Assembly: GCF_027912835.1 (NCBI RefSeq)
Contig: NZ_CP115768.1
Coordinates: forward strand, 1,959,501-2,023,500
Direction: 5' to 3'
Origin: Paracoccus sediminicola
GTDB lineage: Bacteria; Pseudomonadota; Alphaproteobacteria; Rhodobacterales; Rhodobacteraceae
DNA: 64,000 nucleotides
In this document: one piece after another, positions 16,470-23,809 of the stretch
Layout of the letters: each line of letters starts with the position of its first letter
Position numbering within the stretch: position 1 is the stretch's first letter
Position numbers and translations under genes: made by a program
The notes under the pieces: generated by a model
Seen by the model: the letters and a program-made list of their open reading frames with translations, nothing else
Databases searched by the model: none
Told to the model about the DNA's origin: nothing

Positions 16470-17612
16470 ATGCTGCGCGAGGACGATCACGACCCCGCAT
16501 TGCCGGGCGAGGACAGCGAGCGCAGCCGCCTGGACCCCTTCGTGGTCGCAACGGGCGACGCGCCGCCGCGCGACCAGCGCGACTTGATGGAACGGCCGTT
16601 TTTCTCGCTGGCGAAGACCCCGCGCAACAAGCCGATTCTCTACAAGGCCGCCGACATAGAGGTGCAGGTGTTCGGGATGCCCGAGCACGGCATGGCGACC
16701 ATATGGGACGCCGATGTGCTGATATGGGCGGCCTCGCAGATCGTTGCGGCCGAGAACAACGGCCTCACCACTTCGCGCTTTGTCCGGTTTACGCCTTACC
16801 ATCTGTTGCGCGCCATCGGGCGGCCGACCGGCAACCATCAATACCGGCTTCTGAAAGCCGCGCTGGCGCGGCTGCAATCGACCGTCATCGCCACCACCAT
16901 CCGCAACGGCCCGCATTGGCGTCGCCGGCAATTCTCATGGATCAACGAGTGGGAGGAAATGACGACGCGCGCCGGCCGCGTCGAGGGCATGGAGTTCGTC
17001 CTGCCCGAATGGTTCTACAACAGCGTCATCGACCGTTCGCTGGTCCTGACCATCGACCCGGCCTATTTCCGGCTGACTGGCGGCATCGAGCGATGGCTTT
17101 ACCGCGTCGCCAGAAAGCACGCCGGGCACCAGCGCCACGGCTGGATTTTCGAGGTCGCGCATCTTCACAAGAAATCCGGCAGCCTCGCGCGGCCGTCCGA
17201 CTTCGCGCTTGACCTGCGCCGCATCGCGGCCCGCCAGCCACTCCCCGGCTATCGGCTCCGGATCGAGCGGGAAGACGGCCGCGAGCTGCTGCGCATCCGC
17301 CCCGAAAAGCTGTCAACAGGCACTGTTGATAACCCTGTTAATGCCATCGGCAGATCAGGCGCACGGGGTATCGGCACATCAGGCGCACCACTATCGGCAG
17401 ATCAGGCGCACGAACCGCAGCTAACACTTTGGCCTGAAACGCGGAATCCGACCGCTAACTTATCTAACAGAGAATCTAACTCTTTTTCTTTGACGCGCGC
17501 GCAGGCGAAGCCTGGTGCCGGTTCCTGCCCGAAGGGGCGAGCCATGACGGCCGCCGGGCTCGACGCGCTGCGCCCGCGCAGCCCCCAGCACATCACCGGA
17601 GACGAACAATGA
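16470..17612 (+). CDS. repA: Replication initiator protein RepA
   Basis: A 380-residue RPA-family initiator as found on broad-host-range plasmids and trb-type ICEs. Recognisable segments include ERPFFSLAKTPRNKPILYKA, IWDADVLIWAASQI, RFTPYHLLRAIGRPTG and GGIERWLYRVARKHAG, which make the winged-helix DNA-binding domains (about residues 40-260). The last ~100 residues are less conserved and are encoded over three iteron-like DNA repeats (17346-17411). It implies that the element can replicate as a circle after excision or transfer. The 3' end overlaps DUF2840 by four bases. Confidence 0.9.
   Translation: MLREDDHDPALPGEDSERSRLDPFVVATGDAPPRDQRDLMERPFFSLAKTPRNKPILYKAADIEVQVFGMPEHGMATIWDADVLIWAASQIVAAENNGLTTSRFVRFTPYHLLRAIGRPTGNHQYRLLKAALARLQSTVIATTIRNGPHWRRRQFSWINEWEEMTTRAGRVEGMEFVLPEWFYNSVIDRSLVLTIDPAYFRLTGGIERWLYRVARKHAGHQRHGWIFEVAHLHKKSGSLARPSDFALDLRRIAARQPLPGYRLRIEREDGRELLRIRPEKLSTGTVDNPVNAIGRSGARGIGTSGAPLSADQAHEPQLTLWPETRNPTANLSNRESNSFSLTRAQAKPGAGSCPKGRAMTAAGLDALRPRSPQHITGDEQ
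17346..17411 (+). repeat. Three iteron-like direct repeats inside repA
   Basis: A 19-bp sequence ATCGGCAGATCAGGCGCAC occurs at 17346-17364 and 17393-17411, with one mismatch at 17370-17388. Spacing is 24 then 23 bp, so the third copy is read in another frame and the protein is not repeated. Conservation is therefore at DNA level, as expected for RepA-binding iterons. Just upstream are several GTTAA/TTGATAAC-type AT-rich words. Confidence 0.8.
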
Positions 17613-18127
17613 CCCGTCGCGCCCATCGCAGCGCGCACGGCCGTCCGCTGCCGGACGGACCTGCGCCCTTCACAACATTGGTCGAGCTGACCTTCGAGAA
17701 ACGCAAGGTCGAGCACTGGATACGCTTCGGCCGCAAGAGCTACGAGCAGATCATCGACCGTCGCCGGAGTGTCGTCGGCTTCGCGCCGGGCAGCGTCTTT
17801 GCCTTCGTGCGATGGGCGAAGGGCGAGCACGGCACTGTCGTTTCGCGCATCGACATTGTGCGCGCCATCGGCCGGGGCGAGCCGTTCCAGACATTGCCCT
17901 TCGTGCGCCCCGGCGGCGAAATCCTGTTGCGCCTCGATAGCTGGCCCAAGGTGCAGCGCGCGCTTGCCGCCATCGACGCCGTGGAATCGCTCGGCCTCGA
18001 TCCGGCCGATGCCTCGCCGGAGCATTGGCGACACGTCCACAACCGTTTGACCGCCAATCTGGAAGCGCACGCCTACACGCCCGAGCGACATGCCGCGTGG
18101 CTTCATCGCCGAAGGATCGACCCATGA
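17609..18127 (+). CDS. DUF2840 protein of the conjugation module
   Basis: A 172-residue protein of the DUF2840 family, identified by FTTLVELTFEKRKVEHWIRF, GFAPGSVFAFVRWAKGEHGT and the C-terminal VHNRLTANLEAH. No function is established for this family; it is almost always found between repA and a TraF-like signal peptidase in trb-type ICEs, as here. It overlaps both neighbours by four bases (ATGA), so translation is coupled. No membrane segments or signal peptide are visible. Confidence 0.88.
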   Translation: MTRRAHRSAHGRPLPDGPAPFTTLVELTFEKRKVEHWIRFGRKSYEQIIDRRRSVVGFAPGSVFAFVRWAKGEHGTVVSRIDIVRAIGRGEPFQTLPFVRPGGEILLRLDSWPKVQRALAAIDAVESLGLDPADASPEHWRHVHNRLTANLEAHAYTPERHAAWLHRRRIDP

Positions 18128-18669
18128 CGCGCCGCCGCACCCTCACGGTGACGGCGCTCGCCGTCATCGGCATCGCCGCCGCAAGCGCGGTCGAGACGCC
18201 ATTGAGGCTCATCTGGAACGCCACCGCCAGCGCGCCCATTGGCTTCTACACCGTCGAGCCGGCAGACCGGATCGACGTGCCCGAGCTAGTCGCCGTCATG
18301 CCGCCCGAACCGCTCGCCGCGTTCATGGTCGAGCGCGGCTATAGCGCGCGAGGCGTCCCGCTCTTGAAGCGCGTCTTGGGCCTGCCCGGACAGCAGATTT
18401 GCCGCACCAACCGCACGATCACGGTGGACGGGATCGAGATGGGCGAGGCGCTGGAGCGTGACAGCCTCGGCCGCGATCTGCCCGTCTGGCAGGGCTGCCG
18501 CGTCATCGGCGACGGCCAGCTTTTCCTCATGAATTGGGAAGTCCGCGACAGCCTCGACGGCCGGTATTTCGGACCTATCCCCGCAGCTTCCGTCATCGGC
18601 CGGGCGGTCCCGCTCTGGACCGATGAGGAAGGCGTCGGCCGCTACGAGTGGCGCGCGCCGACCCACTAA
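18124..18669 (+). CDS. traF: TraF-type S26 signal peptidase
   Basis: A 181-residue membrane-anchored serine protease of the S26 family, as TraF of RP4, which matures and cyclises the TrbC pilin. An N-terminal membrane segment (about 7-24) is followed by the catalytic serine in ASAPIGFY (near residue 36) and the lysine in LLKRVLGLPG (near residue 82). Its substrate here is probably the TrbC homologue encoded at 29100. The ATG at 18124 overlaps the DUF2840 stop codon. Both catalytic residues are intact. Confidence 0.9.
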   Translation: MTRRRTLTVTALAVIGIAAASAVETPLRLIWNATASAPIGFYTVEPADRIDVPELVAVMPPEPLAAFMVERGYSARGVPLLKRVLGLPGQQICRTNRTITVDGIEMGEALERDSLGRDLPVWQGCRVIGDGQLFLMNWEVRDSLDGRYFGPIPAASVIGRAVPLWTDEEGVGRYEWRAPTH

Positions 18670-18703
18670 ACCACCCCCCGAGAACCAACCACAGGAGATT
18701 TCC

Positions 18704-19039
18704 ATGGCAGAGATAGGCACCTTCACCCGCACCGAAAGCGGCTATGCGGGGGAGCTTCATTCGTTCGGCCTCCGCGATGAGCTGTTCATCGTCCCGGCCA
18801 AGCCGAGCGACGCAAAAAACGCGCCCGATTATCGCGTGCGCCTCGATAGCGAGGGCGGCCCGGACGCCGGCCCCGCATGGAAAGACTCCAGCGAGAACGC
18901 TGGCGACTTCGTGTCGATGCGATTGGAGGGGCCAATCTTCCCGTTCCCGATCCGCGCCAAGCTGTTCCAGTCCAACGACGATCCTTCGGTCTGGACCCTG
19001 CGTTGGAAGCACGCCCGGAAGATCGAGGACGAGGAATGA
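18704..19039 (+). CDS. DUF736 family protein
   Basis: A 111-residue protein of the DUF736 family (AEIGTFTRTESGYAGELHSF, ending DDPSVWTLRWKHAR). The family has no established function and occurs between traF and a lytic transglycosylase in ICEs of this type. It may bind nucleic acid, but nothing here shows it. A clear Shine-Dalgarno (ACAGGAGA) precedes the ATG, and the stop codon overlaps the next gene's start. Confidence 0.88.
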   Translation: MAEIGTFTRTESGYAGELHSFGLRDELFIVPAKPSDAKNAPDYRVRLDSEGGPDAGPAWKDSSENAGDFVSMRLEGPIFPFPIRAKLFQSNDDPSVWTLRWKHARKIEDEE

Positions 19040-19968
19040 CGGCCGCGCGCGGCCGGCCCGCCATCCGGTCAAAGATCGGCATCCCTTTGTTCGCGGAAAA
19101 GCCGTCTCATCCCTTCGTCCCGCTCGGCGACCAAACGGCCGGCGCGCGCAGCGAAGGTCAGGGGCGGCCATCGGCCGGCGCTTGCGCCTTGCCCTTGACC
19201 GCAGCGAGAACGCTGGCAGGCTGGCGGCGAAGCGGAGACAGGCCGGCATGGCATTATGCCGTCCTGCTGCTGGCGGGGGCGCTATCCGTCTGCATCGGAT
19301 CGGGCGTCGCCGTTGCGCAATCCGCGTCGGTCGAGCGCCCGGCCGCTGCCCATCCGTATGCGGCGCACATCGCCGAGGCGTCGCAGCGTTCCGGCATCCC
19401 CGAGTACTGGATTCGTGCCGTGCTGCGCGCCGAAAGCGCGGGCGATGTGCGCGCCATATCGTCGGCCGGGGCGATGGGATTGATGCAGGTGATGCCCGAC
19501 ACATGGGCGGGCCTGCGCGTCCGCCATGGCCTCGGCCGCGATCCCTACGACCCGCGCGACAACATCCTCGCAGGCACGGCCTATCTGCGCGAGATGTTCG
19601 ACCGCTACGGCAATGTCGGCGCGATGCTTGCGGCCTATAACGCCGGCCCCGGCCGCTATGACGAGCACCATGCGACGGGCCGCCCGCTTCCCGCCGAGAC
19701 ACGCGCCTATGTTGCCGCACTCGCCCCGATCCTTGGCGGCGCGGCTCCATCGGATGCGTCGTTGCAACCACCGGCACCGCCGCCCGACTGGCGCGAGGCA
19801 CCGCTGTTCGTCATGCGCCCGGCCGACATGCGAGCGGCCGCCGCGCCGCCGTCCGAGGTGCAAACAGGCGACGGCCGCGCGACCGTTCCGGCGCGCGATC
19901 CCGCCCGTGCGGAGCCGCAGGACGGCAGCATTTTCGTGGCGAGCGCCAGCGATGGGAGAACGCCATGA
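19036..19968 (+). CDS. Conjugative lytic transglycosylase
   Basis: A 310-residue SLT-type murein hydrolase that opens peptidoglycan for assembly of the transfer apparatus. A membrane or signal-anchor segment lies at about 73-95. The catalytic domain follows, with the catalytic glutamate in VLRAESAGD (near residue 133) and the motifs SSAGAMGLMQVMPDTW and AAYNAGPGRYD. It plays the role of VirB1/TrbN. The proline- and alanine-rich tail of about 80 residues may contact the secretion channel. Start overlaps DUF736. Confidence 0.9.
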   Translation: MTAARGRPAIRSKIGIPLFAEKPSHPFVPLGDQTAGARSEGQGRPSAGACALPLTAARTLAGWRRSGDRPAWHYAVLLLAGALSVCIGSGVAVAQSASVERPAAAHPYAAHIAEASQRSGIPEYWIRAVLRAESAGDVRAISSAGAMGLMQVMPDTWAGLRVRHGLGRDPYDPRDNILAGTAYLREMFDRYGNVGAMLAAYNAGPGRYDEHHATGRPLPAETRAYVAALAPILGGAAPSDASLQPPAPPPDWREAPLFVMRPADMRAAAAPPSEVQTGDGRATVPARDPARAEPQDGSIFVASASDGRTP

Positions 19969-20281
19969 GGGCGGCGTTCCCGCGCTCGGCGGCTTTGGTT
20001 TCGGCATCCGGTCGGGCAGGTTTGCGCCCGGCAGGATTCCCGGCAGGAGGGGCAGAAAAGACAGAAAGGGCGGAGGGCAAGATTAAAGAAGACGGCACCA
20101 TGTCGGGCCGCTTCTGGAAATTATTGTTGTCTGCACACTGGTTAGGTGCCCGGTTCCGGCACCATGGTTTTGAGGGGCCGCGTGCCGCGATTTCGCGCAA
20201 AGCCTTGGCTTTGCAGGGTTTCGAGCGGCACCATAGGCCCATATCGGCCTGTTTTCGGCGGTTTTCGCTGGAGTCGCGCCC
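19969..20281. other. Gap before the relaxase gene: probable oriT region
   Basis: This 313-bp stretch contains GGTGCC/GGCACC (20145-20150, 20158-20163), a perfect 8-bp hairpin GCAAAGCC/GGCTTTGC (20197-20204, 20207-20214), and GTGCCGC/GCGGCAC arms (20182-20188, 20225-20231) enclosing that hairpin. Inverted repeats directly upstream of a relaxase gene are typical of oriT. An open frame at 19965-20285 starts at an ATGA overlap with the transglycosylase but its product is basic and low-complexity; I treat it as unlikely to be a gene. Confidence 0.55.
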
Positions 20282-22336
20282 ATGAGCGCCGACGACGAAA
20301 ACCGCTTCCGTCCGAAGCCCGGCCGCATCCGATCCGATGCACCGAAGGCAGGCAAGACCAAGAGCTTTTTCACGCAGGTCAGGAAGATCACCCGCCAGCA
20401 TCAGGCGGCAGCCTCCCGCGACCCTTCCATGCCGTCATCCGCCCGCCCGTCATCGCCGGGCCGGTCCCGCGCCGTGGTCGCCAGCGACAAGGGCGTGAAG
20501 CGCGGCCGGGGCGCGAGCTTCGTGCGCGCCCGCAACATCTCCGGCCAATGGCATCATCGCCAGCCCGGCAGCCGCCGCGTGATCGTTAAGCAGCGCAGCG
20601 TCCGGGCAGCGTGGAAGGGCGGACGCGCCCGCGCGCATCTGCGCTATGTCCAGCGCGACGGCACGTCACGCGATGGCGAGCGGGGCCGGCTCTATTCGGC
20701 GACCGAGGACCGCGCCGATGGCGACGCCTTCCTTGATCGCGGCAAGGACGACCGCCACCAATTCAGATTCATCGTCTCGCCCGAGGACGGCGCGGAGCTG
20801 TCGGACCTCACGGCCTACACCCGTGATTTTATGAAACAGGTGGAAGCGGACCTCGGCACGAAACTCGATTGGGTTGCCGTCAATCACTACAATACCGGCC
20901 ATCCCCATGTGCATATCGTCGTCAATGGCCGCGACGATACCGGCCGGGATCTAGTCATCAACGGCGATTATCTTTCCGCCGGCCTACGCGAGCGCGCCAG
21001 CGAGCTTGCCAGTCTGGAACTCGGCCCCGTCACCGAGATCGAGCAGACCCGCAAGCTGTTCGCCGAAATCGACCAAGACCGTTTTACCCGGATCGACCGC
21101 GCCATGGCCGAGGAAGCCGATGCCCGTTTCCTCGACCTGCGCCATGAACCGGCAGAGCCGAGGCGGCAGTTCGAGCGGACGCTACGCCTGCGCCGTCTCG
21201 GCAAGCTGGAGAAGATGGGACTGGCGAACGAGCACGCGCCCGCCGTTTGGGAATTGAGCAAGGACATGGAGCCAGCCCTGCGCGAGCTAGGCGAGCGTGG
21301 CGACATTATCCGCACCATGCAGAAGGCGCTCGGCCCGCAGGGCAGCGAACGCGATCCCATGAGCTTCCAAATCCATGACGGAGCGCCCGAGACGCCCATC
21401 TTCGGCCGCGTCGTGGACAAGCATCTGTCCGACGAGCTGGGGGAGAATCTGACAATCGTGTTGGACGGGATCGACGGCCGCACCCACCACATCGCCGGCA
21501 TAGCCCCCGAGCGGCTAGAGGACGCCCGCATCGGCAGCGTTATCCAGATCGGCCCGGCCGAGGCGGCAGCCCGGCCGTCCGACCGCACCATCACGGCCAT
21601 TGCCGAGGACGGCATCTATCGGCCGAGCCGTCATCTGGAACAGGCCAAGTTCGAGGGCCGCGTTCCCGGCGGCGACTATGAGGGCTATGTCGATGCCCAT
21701 GTCCGCCGGCTGGAGGCGCTGCGCCGGGCCGGGATCGTCGAGCGGATCGACGCCGACCAATGGCGCATCCCCGATGATCTGGTCAGCCGCGCCGCCACCT
21801 ATGACGCCGGCCGTGACCGGCAGGCCAGCGTTCGCGTGCTTTCCCCGGTCGATCTGCAAAGGCAGATCGGTTCGGATGGCGCGACCTGGCTGGACCGGCG
21901 ACTGATCCATGGCGAAACCGCCGACCTTGCTCCGACCGGCTTCGGCCAGCAGGTGCGCGAGGCTATGGACCAGCGGCGCGAGCATCATATCGACCAGCGC
22001 GACGCCACCCGGAGCCGCGACGGCCGAATCTTCTACCGTCGCAGCCTTCTCGCCACCTTGCGCGAGCGCGAGGTCGCCCGCGTCGGCGCGGAGATGGCCG
22101 AGAGCAAGGGCCTGCCGTTCCGCGCCGCGACGGATGGCGAGAACGTCAGCGGCAAGTTCACCGGCACCGTGCAGCTATCGAGCGGCAAGTTCGCCGTGGT
22201 CGAGCAATCCCATGAGTTTACCCTTGTTCCATGGCGGCCGGTCATCGACCGCCAGCTCGGCCGCGAGGTCATGGGCGTCGTGCAGGGCGGATCGGTGTCG
22301 TGGCAGTTGGGCCGGCAGAGAGGGATTGGCCTCTAG
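20282..22336 (+). CDS. VirD2-like relaxase (DUF3363-type mobilization nuclease)
   Basis: A 684-residue relaxase that would nick one strand at oriT and pilot it into the recipient. The HUH metal site is visible as HYNTGHPHVHIVVNG near residues 202-216, preceded by HQFRFIVSPEDGAEL. The long C-terminal part matches the DUF3363 relaxases of trb-type ICEs and probably contacts TraG. The protein is full length, with no frameshift. In mobile floR cassettes a shortened piece of such a gene is known as virD2; here the intact gene lies directly upstream of floR. The gene starts after a hairpin-rich region likely to be oriT. Confidence 0.9.
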   Translation: MSADDENRFRPKPGRIRSDAPKAGKTKSFFTQVRKITRQHQAAASRDPSMPSSARPSSPGRSRAVVASDKGVKRGRGASFVRARNISGQWHHRQPGSRRVIVKQRSVRAAWKGGRARAHLRYVQRDGTSRDGERGRLYSATEDRADGDAFLDRGKDDRHQFRFIVSPEDGAELSDLTAYTRDFMKQVEADLGTKLDWVAVNHYNTGHPHVHIVVNGRDDTGRDLVINGDYLSAGLRERASELASLELGPVTEIEQTRKLFAEIDQDRFTRIDRAMAEEADARFLDLRHEPAEPRRQFERTLRLRRLGKLEKMGLANEHAPAVWELSKDMEPALRELGERGDIIRTMQKALGPQGSERDPMSFQIHDGAPETPIFGRVVDKHLSDELGENLTIVLDGIDGRTHHIAGIAPERLEDARIGSVIQIGPAEAAARPSDRTITAIAEDGIYRPSRHLEQAKFEGRVPGGDYEGYVDAHVRRLEALRRAGIVERIDADQWRIPDDLVSRAATYDAGRDRQASVRVLSPVDLQRQIGSDGATWLDRRLIHGETADLAPTGFGQQVREAMDQRREHHIDQRDATRSRDGRIFYRRSLLATLREREVARVGAEMAESKGLPFRAATDGENVSGKFTGTVQLSSGKFAVVEQSHEFTLVPWRPVIDRQLGREVMGVVQGGSVSWQLGRQRGIGL

Positions 22337-22368
22337 GTGGTCCAACCCCGGATTGGCAGCTCGACGCA

Positions 22369-22397
22369 TTGCGATGGAAGGGATGATCGGATAGGAT
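22369..22397 (+). promoter_or_regulatory. Probable promoter of the floR leader
   Basis: TTGCGA (22369-22374) and TAGGAT (22392-22397) are spaced by 17 bases, a good sigma70-like pair. Transcription would begin near 22404, about 27 bases before the leader peptide ATG. Confidence 0.55.
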
Positions 22398-22430
22398 CGC
22401 CATCCATCTTTTCAATGTGAGGTCAACGGC

Positions 22431-22460
22431 ATGGGAGCCAGTATTACAGCAGACAAGTAA
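22431..22460 (+). CDS. Leader peptide of floR attenuator (MGASITADK)
   Basis: A nine-codon open frame, MGASITADK and TAA, with a Shine-Dalgarno (TGAGGT) 8 bases before its ATG. It ends exactly where a 13-bp inverted repeat begins. From memory, the inducible chloramphenicol exporter gene cmlA has a nine-residue leader ending in the same three residues, ADK. In such systems the drug stalls a ribosome on the leader, opens the stem-loop and switches on the resistance gene. The peptide is too short for standard gene finders. Confidence 0.7.
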   Translation: MGASITADK

Positions 22461-22489
22461 GCCGCAACAACAAGCATTGTTGTTGCGGC
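22461..22489 (+). promoter_or_regulatory. Attenuator stem-loop between leader peptide and floR
   Basis: GCCGCAACAACAA (22461-22473) and its exact complement (22477-22489) form a perfect 13-bp stem with loop GCA. It starts directly after the leader peptide stop codon and is 77 bases before the floR ATG. There is no T-run, so it is not a standard terminator. Ribosome stalling on the leader would be placed to open the stem. The rest of 22337-22566 has no other gene. Confidence 0.7.
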
Positions 22490-22566
22490 GTTCTGTAAGA
22501 CCAATCCTGTTTGATTGCTGACGAGCAGACGCCGCCCGGAATCCTTAATCGAGCGGTTGATTCGTC

Positions 22567-23781
22567 ATGACCACCACACGCCCCACGTGGGCCTATACGT
22601 TGCCGGCAGCCCTGCTGCTGATGGCTCCTTTCGACATCCTCGCGTCACTGGCGATGGATATTTATCTTCCCGTCGTTCCGGCGATGCCCGGCATCCTGAA
22701 TACGACGCCATCCATGATCCAACTCACGTTGAGCCTCTACATGGTGATGCTCGGCGTGGGACAGGTGATTTTCGGGCCGATTTCGGATCGCATCGGGCGA
22801 CGGCCAATCTTGCTTGCGGGCGGGGCGCTTTTCATCGTCGCTTCTCTCGGAGCTGCATGGTCGTCAACGGCCGCAGCCTTCGTCGCTTTCCGCCTGCTAC
22901 AAGCGGTCGGCGCGTCGGCGGCGCTGGTGGCGACGTTCGCGACGGTTCGCGACGTTTATGCCAGCCGGCCCGAGGGCGTCGTCATCTACGGTCTTTTCAG
23001 TTCGATGCTGGCCTTTGTGCCCGCCCTTGGCCCCATCGCCGGAGCACTGATCAGCGAGTTTTTCGGATGGCGGGCGATATTCGTCATGCTGGCTGCACTT
23101 GCATTGCCCGCACTCTTGAATGCCGGTTTCAGATGGCACGAAACCCACCCGTTGGATGAAGCAAAGACGCGCCGATCCGTTTTGCCGATCTTCGCGAGTC
23201 CAGCCTTTTGGGTTTACACGGTCGGCTTTAGCGCCGGCATGGGCACCTTCTTTGTCTTCTTCTCGACGGCCCCCCGCGTGCTCATAGGCCAAGCGGACTA
23301 TTCGGAGATCGGATTTAGCTTAGCCTTCGCCACTGTCGCGTTCGTCATGATCGTGACAACCCGCTTCGCGAAGTCCTTTGTCGCCAGATGGGGCATCGCG
23401 GGATGCGTGGCGCGGGGGATGGCGCTGCTCGTTTGCGGAGCGGTCCTGTTGGGGATCGGCGAACTCTTTGGCTCGCCGTCATTCCTAACCTTCATCCTGC
23501 CGATGTGGGTTATGGCGGTGGGTATTGTTTTCACGGTGTCCGTCACCGCCAATGGCGCTCTCGCACAGTTCGACGACATCGCAGGATCGGCAGTCGCGTT
23601 CTACTTCTGCATCCAAAGCCTAATCGTCAGCATCGTCGGGACATTGGCGGTGACGCTATTAAATGGCGACACGGCATGGCCCGTGATCTGTTACGCGACG
23701 ACGATGGCGGTGCTGGTATCGGCGGGTCTGGCGCTACTCCGATCCCGCGACGATCCTCCCGAGAGGTCGCCAGTCGTCTAA
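22567..23781 (+). CDS. floR: Florfenicol/chloramphenicol exporter FloR
   Basis: A 12-segment major facilitator of the DHA1 (Bcr/CflA-CmlA) group that exports chloramphenicol and florfenicol from the cytoplasm. The 404-residue length equals FloR, and long stretches match the FloR sequence as I remember it (for example WAYTLPAALLLMAPFDILAS, and ASPAFWVYTVGFSAGMGTFF), with scattered substitutions elsewhere. Motif A-like GPISDRIGRRP follows the second segment. Exact identity was not computed, so it may be a diverged allele. It is preceded by a leader peptide and stem-loop of translational-attenuation type, followed 28 bp later by lysR, and inserted between the relaxase and traG of the ICE. Confidence 0.92.
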   Translation: MTTTRPTWAYTLPAALLLMAPFDILASLAMDIYLPVVPAMPGILNTTPSMIQLTLSLYMVMLGVGQVIFGPISDRIGRRPILLAGGALFIVASLGAAWSSTAAAFVAFRLLQAVGASAALVATFATVRDVYASRPEGVVIYGLFSSMLAFVPALGPIAGALISEFFGWRAIFVMLAALALPALLNAGFRWHETHPLDEAKTRRSVLPIFASPAFWVYTVGFSAGMGTFFVFFSTAPRVLIGQADYSEIGFSLAFATVAFVMIVTTRFAKSFVARWGIAGCVARGMALLVCGAVLLGIGELFGSPSFLTFILPMWVMAVGIVFTVSVTANGALAQFDDIAGSAVAFYFCIQSLIVSIVGTLAVTLLNGDTAWPVICYATTMAVLVSAGLALLRSRDDPPERSPVV

Positions 23782-23809
23782 CCGGCAATTGGTAGGACGG
23801 CCAGCACCC

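Noticed and set aside
19965..20285. A 106-codon frame starting with an ATGA overlap after the transglycosylase gene
   Set aside because: The product is basic and low-complexity and the DNA contains nested inverted repeats that fit an oriT better than a gene.
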